Shown piece after piece: positions 6,259 to 6,294 of a stretch of DNA of 6,294 nucleotides (its first letter is position 1; each line of letters begins with the position of its first letter). The translations under genes were made by a program, and so were the position numbers. The stretch is from Rikenellaceae bacterium (lineage in GTDB: Bacteria; Bacteroidota; Bacteroidia; Bacteroidales; UBA932), in contig CAAGGO010000014.1 of NCBI GenBank assembly GCA_900769385.1, positions 1 through 6,294 on the forward strand, read 5' to 3'. Below the pieces are notes generated by a model. It searched no databases, had not been told where the DNA came from, and worked only from the letters and a program-made list of their open reading frames with translations.

Positions 6259-6294
6259 GCTTTATATACATATGCTGGAACCGGGGCCTAAAAC

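Noticed and set aside
5951..6271. Leftward open frame of 106 codons across the tRNA region
   Set aside because: It is mostly the antisense of tRNA-Pro plus promoter and terminator. The SDSNGGPPAPKAGALT-like peptide is the typical artefact of translating a tRNA backwards.
6272..6294. ATG at 6272 with an open frame to the right edge
   Set aside because: Only seven codons are visible, with no promoter or family signal, so a gene cannot be supported.

Overview
The window looks like chromosomal DNA from a member of the Bacteroidota, probably order Bacteroidales. The clearest sign is a promoter of the kind unique to that phylum (TTTG, 19 bases, then TAnnTTTG) in front of a tRNA gene. An exported tricorn-type S41 peptidase and a DHODH-like flavoprotein of a type I associate with Bacteroidetes, and the lack of convincing Shine-Dalgarno sites, agree with this. 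Nothing in the sequence fixes a genus. I see no mobile element, CRISPR array or phage gene.

Layout, left to right. Positions 1-1432 hold two leftward genes for repair of alkylated DNA. An O6-alkylguanine-DNA alkyltransferase (866-1432) comes first, and its stop codon overlaps (ATGA) the start of an AlkD-like DNA glycosylase, which runs off the left edge. The second gene is read directly from the sequence by translating leftward from 869. It stays open for 289 codons and keeps the W/D/R/W residues of AlkD. A divergent intergenic region (1433-1578) with small inverted repeats separates this pair from a large rightward gene (1579-4809) for an exported tricorn-like peptidase of 1076 residues. A hairpin terminator at 4822-4854 sits between that gene and a convergent leftward gene (4848-5840) for a DHODH-like flavoprotein. 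An AT-rich stretch without genes (5841-6149) carries the tRNA promoter. It is followed by tRNA-Pro(UGG) at 6150-6223 and a strong terminator.

How the genes work together. The two repair genes form an evident functional unit: the alkyltransferase removes O6-alkylguanine directly, and the AlkD-like enzyme excises N3- and N7-alkylpurines. The peptidase, the DHODH-like protein and the tRNA appear to be independent transcription units with no visible link to each other. I did not find a new multi-gene system. The points most worth a second look are a Cys-containing insert of about 40 residues in the AlkD-like protein, the altered active-site segment of the DHODH-like protein, and the inverted repeats between the divergent genes.
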